From Streptomyces thermodiastaticus (GTDB lineage: Bacteria; Actinomycetota; Actinomycetes; Streptomycetales; Streptomycetaceae): a DNA stretch of 64,000 bases. The DNA is taken from NCBI RefSeq assembly GCF_014656135.1, contig NZ_BNBV01000004.1, forward strand, positions 266,459-330,458, in the 5' to 3' direction. How positions within the stretch are numbered: the first letter of the stretch is position 1; each line of letters starts with the position of its first letter. Below, one piece after another: positions 62,075 through 64,000 of this stretch. The position numbers and the translations under genes were made by a program. Below the pieces are notes generated by a model. The model had not been told where the DNA came from. It did no database searches and saw only the letters and a list, made by a program, of their open reading frames with translations.

Positions 62075-64000
62075 CTATGCCGGCCGCAGCCACACCGTGG
62101 CCAGCGGGGGCAGGGTGAGCCGGATGCTCGCGGGGCGGCCGTGGCGGCCCTGCGGCTCCGGCTCGACCCGGCCCGGGTGCACCACGTCGCTGCCGCCGTA
62201 GCGGGCCGCGTCGGTGTTGAGCACCTCCACCCAGGCGGGCACGTCGTCCGGGACACCGATGCGGTAGCCGGGGCGCGGCACGGCGGAGAAGTTCGACACC
62301 GCGAGCAGCGGGGCACCCCGGCCGTCGCGGCGCAGGAACGCCAGCACGTTGTCGTCCGCGGCGTCCTCGACGATCCACTGGAAACCGTCGGGGTACACGT
62401 CCCGCTCCCACAGGGCGGGCGTCGCCCGGTACACCGTGTTCAGGTCGCGTACCAGGTCCAGCACACCCCGGTGGTCGGCGGCCGCACCGTACGACGGGTC
62501 CAGCAGCCACCAGTCCGGGCCGCGGGTCTCCGACCACTCGGAGCCCTGCGCGAACTCCTGCCCCATGAACAGCAGCTGCTTGCCCGGATGGGCCCACATG
62601 AAGCCCAGGTAGGCCCGCAGGTTGGCGCGCCGCTGCCACCAGTCGCCCGGCATCTTCGACACCAGCGAGCCCTTGCCGTGCACCACCTCGTCGTGCGAGA
62701 TCGGCAGCAGATAGTTCTCGCTGTAGGCGTACACCATCGAGAAGGTCATGTCGCCGTGGTGGTACCGGCGGTGGACCGGGTCGTGGCGCATGTACCGCAG
62801 CGAGTCGTGCATCCAGCCCATGTTCCACTTCAGCCCGAAGCCGAGGCCGCCGAAGCCGCTCGGGCCGCGGTGGTGGGTCGCGCGGGTCACCCCGTCCCAG
62901 GTCGTGGACTCCTCGGCGATGGTCACCACACCCGGCACCCTGCGGTACACGGTCGCGTTCATCTCCTGCAGGAACGCCACCGCGTCCAGGTTCTCCCGGC
63001 CGCCGCGCGGATTCGGCGTCCACTGGCCCGGCTCGCGGGAGTAGTCCAGGTAGAGCATGGAGGCCACCGCGTCCACGCGCAGCCCGTCGATGTGGAACTC
63101 CTCGCACCAGTACACGGCGTTGGCGACCAGGAAGTTGCGCACCTCGCGGCGGCCGAAGTCGAACTCCAGGGTGCCCCAGTCGGGGTGCGCGGCCCGCAGC
63201 GGATCGGAGTGCTCGTACAGCGGGCGCCCGTCGAACTCGGCCAGCGCCCAGTCGTCGCGCGGGAAGTGCCCTGGCACCCAGTCCATGATCACGCCGATGC
63301 CGGCCCGGTGCAGGGCGTCCACCAGGTGTTTGAAGTCGTCGGGGGTGCCCAGGCGCGCGGTGGGTGCGTAGTAGGAGGTGACCTGGTAGCCCCAGGAGCC
63401 GCCGAAGGGATGCTCGGCGACCGGCATCAGCTCCACGTGCGTGAAGCCGAGATCCTTGACGTAGGCGGGCAGCTGCTCGGCCAGCTCCCGGTACGACAGG
63501 CCGGGCCGCCAGGACGGCAGGTGCACCTCGTACACCGACATCGGCGCCTCGTGCGCGGGCCGCTCGGCACGCCGGGCCAGCCACTCCGCGTCGTCCCACT
63601 CATGGTGCGAGGCGTGCACGACCGACGCGGTCGCCGGCGGCACCTCGGTGCGGCGGGCCATCGGGTCCGCGCGCAGCGTCCGGGAGCCGTCCGGCCGGGT
63701 GATCTCGAACTTGTACAGCTCGCCCTCGCCGATCCCCGGCACGAACAGCTCCCACACCCCGCTCGTGCCCAGCGACCGCATCGGATACGCGGTGCCGTCC
63801 CACAGGCAGAAGTCGCCGGCCACCCGTACGCCCCGCGCATCGGGCGCCCATACCGAGAACCGGGTGCCGCTCACCCCCTGGTGGGTCATCGGGTGCGCCC
63901 CCAGCACCCGCCACAGCTCCTCGTGCCGTCCCTCACCGATCAGGCGCAGGTCCAGCTCGCCGAGCGTCGGCGGGAAACGGTAGGGGTCGTCGACGTCCAG
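62075..64000 (-). CDS. glgB: 1,4-alpha-glucan branching enzyme (start outside window)
   Basis: 641 residues are present; the frame stays open to the right edge, so the N-terminus lies beyond it. The enzyme makes alpha-1,6 branches in glycogen. An N-terminal CBM48 ([19 protein letters not shown]) is followed by the GH13 barrel with DWVPGHF, the nucleophile Asp in [10 protein letters not shown], the acid Glu in IAEEST and ISHDEV. The all-beta C-terminal domain ends [12 protein letters not shown]. In streptomycetes glgB lies beside the GlgE/trehalose synthase genes, which are presumably to the right. Confidence 0.96.
   Translation of the reverse strand: MDVDDPYRFPPTLGELDLRLIGEGRHEELWRVLGAHPMTHQGVSGTRFSVWAPDARGVRVAGDFCLWDGTAYPMRSLGTSGVWELFVPGIGEGELYKFEITRPDGSRTLRADPMARRTEVPPATASVVHASHHEWDDAEWLARRAERPAHEAPMSVYEVHLPSWRPGLSYRELAEQLPAYVKDLGFTHVELMPVAEHPFGGSWGYQVTSYYAPTARLGTPDDFKHLVDALHRAGIGVIMDWVPGHFPRDDWALAEFDGRPLYEHSDPLRAAHPDWGTLEFDFGRREVRNFLVANAVYWCEEFHIDGLRVDAVASMLYLDYSREPGQWTPNPRGGRENLDAVAFLQEMNATVYRRVPGVVTIAEESTTWDGVTRATHHRGPSGFGGLGFGLKWNMGWMHDSLRYMRHDPVHRRYHHGDMTFSMVYAYSENYLLPISHDEVVHGKGSLVSKMPGDWWQRRANLRAYLGFMWAHPGKQLLFMGQEFAQGSEWSETRGPDWWLLDPSYGAAADHRGVLDLVRDLNTVYRATPALWERDVYPDGFQWIVEDAADDNVLAFLRRDGRGAPLLAVSNFSAVPRPGYRIGVPDDVPAWVEVLNTDAARYGGSDVVHPGRVEPEPQGRHGRPASIRLTLPPLATVWLRPA

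Overview
The window is high-GC chromosomal DNA of a Streptomyces-type actinomycete. The evidence is strong third-position G/C codon bias, GTG/TTG starts, paired genes for the tip-growth coiled-coil proteins FilP and Scy, the actinobacterial mismatch endonuclease NucS, and a gene order that matches, as far as I recall it, the S. coelicolor core from the atp operon (SCO5370s) to glgB (SCO5440). Most of the window is conserved core; only about 56.8-58.5 kb looks accessory and decayed.

Layout. 0-6 kb: the 3' part of the F1Fo ATP synthase operon (atpF end, atpH, A, G, D, C), then a DUF2550 membrane protein. 6-7.6 kb: a secreted GH18 chitinase with a DasR-type promoter. 7.8-10.7 kb: cobalamin adenosyltransferase, an ABC-2 exporter and its divergent TetR. 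10.9-16.9 kb: 3-hydroxybutyryl-CoA dehydrogenase, a STAS protein, a membrane-anchored P-loop protein with a repetitive tail, nucS and an SCO5389-family gene. 17-22.7 kb: an LLM oxidoreductase, a small Cys/His protein and two tandem paralogous ABC exporters. 22.7-28 kb: filP and scy. 28-31 kb: methylmalonyl-CoA epimerase, thiolase and meaB. 31-36 kb: two MarR regulators, three tandem AIM24 genes, two DUF3817 membrane proteins and a thiamine-binding-family protein. 35.8-38.3 kb: isobutyryl-CoA mutase large subunit and a TetR. 38.6-43 kb: a thioredoxin-TPR protein and a DUF6230/DUF6114/Ser-Thr-Pro-rich envelope operon. 43-49.2 kb: pyruvate kinase, ackA-pta and 6-phosphofructokinase. 49.2-53.2 kb: a CitA/CitB-type two-component system and a divergent dicarboxylate symporter. 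53.3-56 kb: a TetR/DHA2 efflux pair with a triple operator. 56-59.5 kb: DUF2127, a two-repeat CRISPR remnant, a broken TPR regulator, a VOC and an SRPBCC gene. 59.7-64 kb: a HelD-type RNA polymerase recycling helicase and the start-truncated glgB.

How the genes work together. Several loci serve acyl-CoA and B12 metabolism. PduO makes adenosylcobalamin, IcmA is a B12 mutase that carries the isobutyryl-CoA-specific residues F80 and Q198, MeaB protects such mutases, and the epimerase, thiolase and hydroxyacyl-CoA dehydrogenase act next to them. A second cluster (pfkA, pyk, pta, ackA, glgB, atp) covers central carbon and energy flux. Strong inverted repeats mark the ends of most transcription units, and several operators are visible as near-perfect palindromes.

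Most noteworthy for follow-up are the DUF6230-DUF6114-mucin-like operon with its long palindrome-rich leader, the strong antisense promoter with a uORF-terminator leader at the helD start, the triple AIM24 array, and the CRISPR/pseudogene scar. Functions are assigned by reading motifs; no database search was run.
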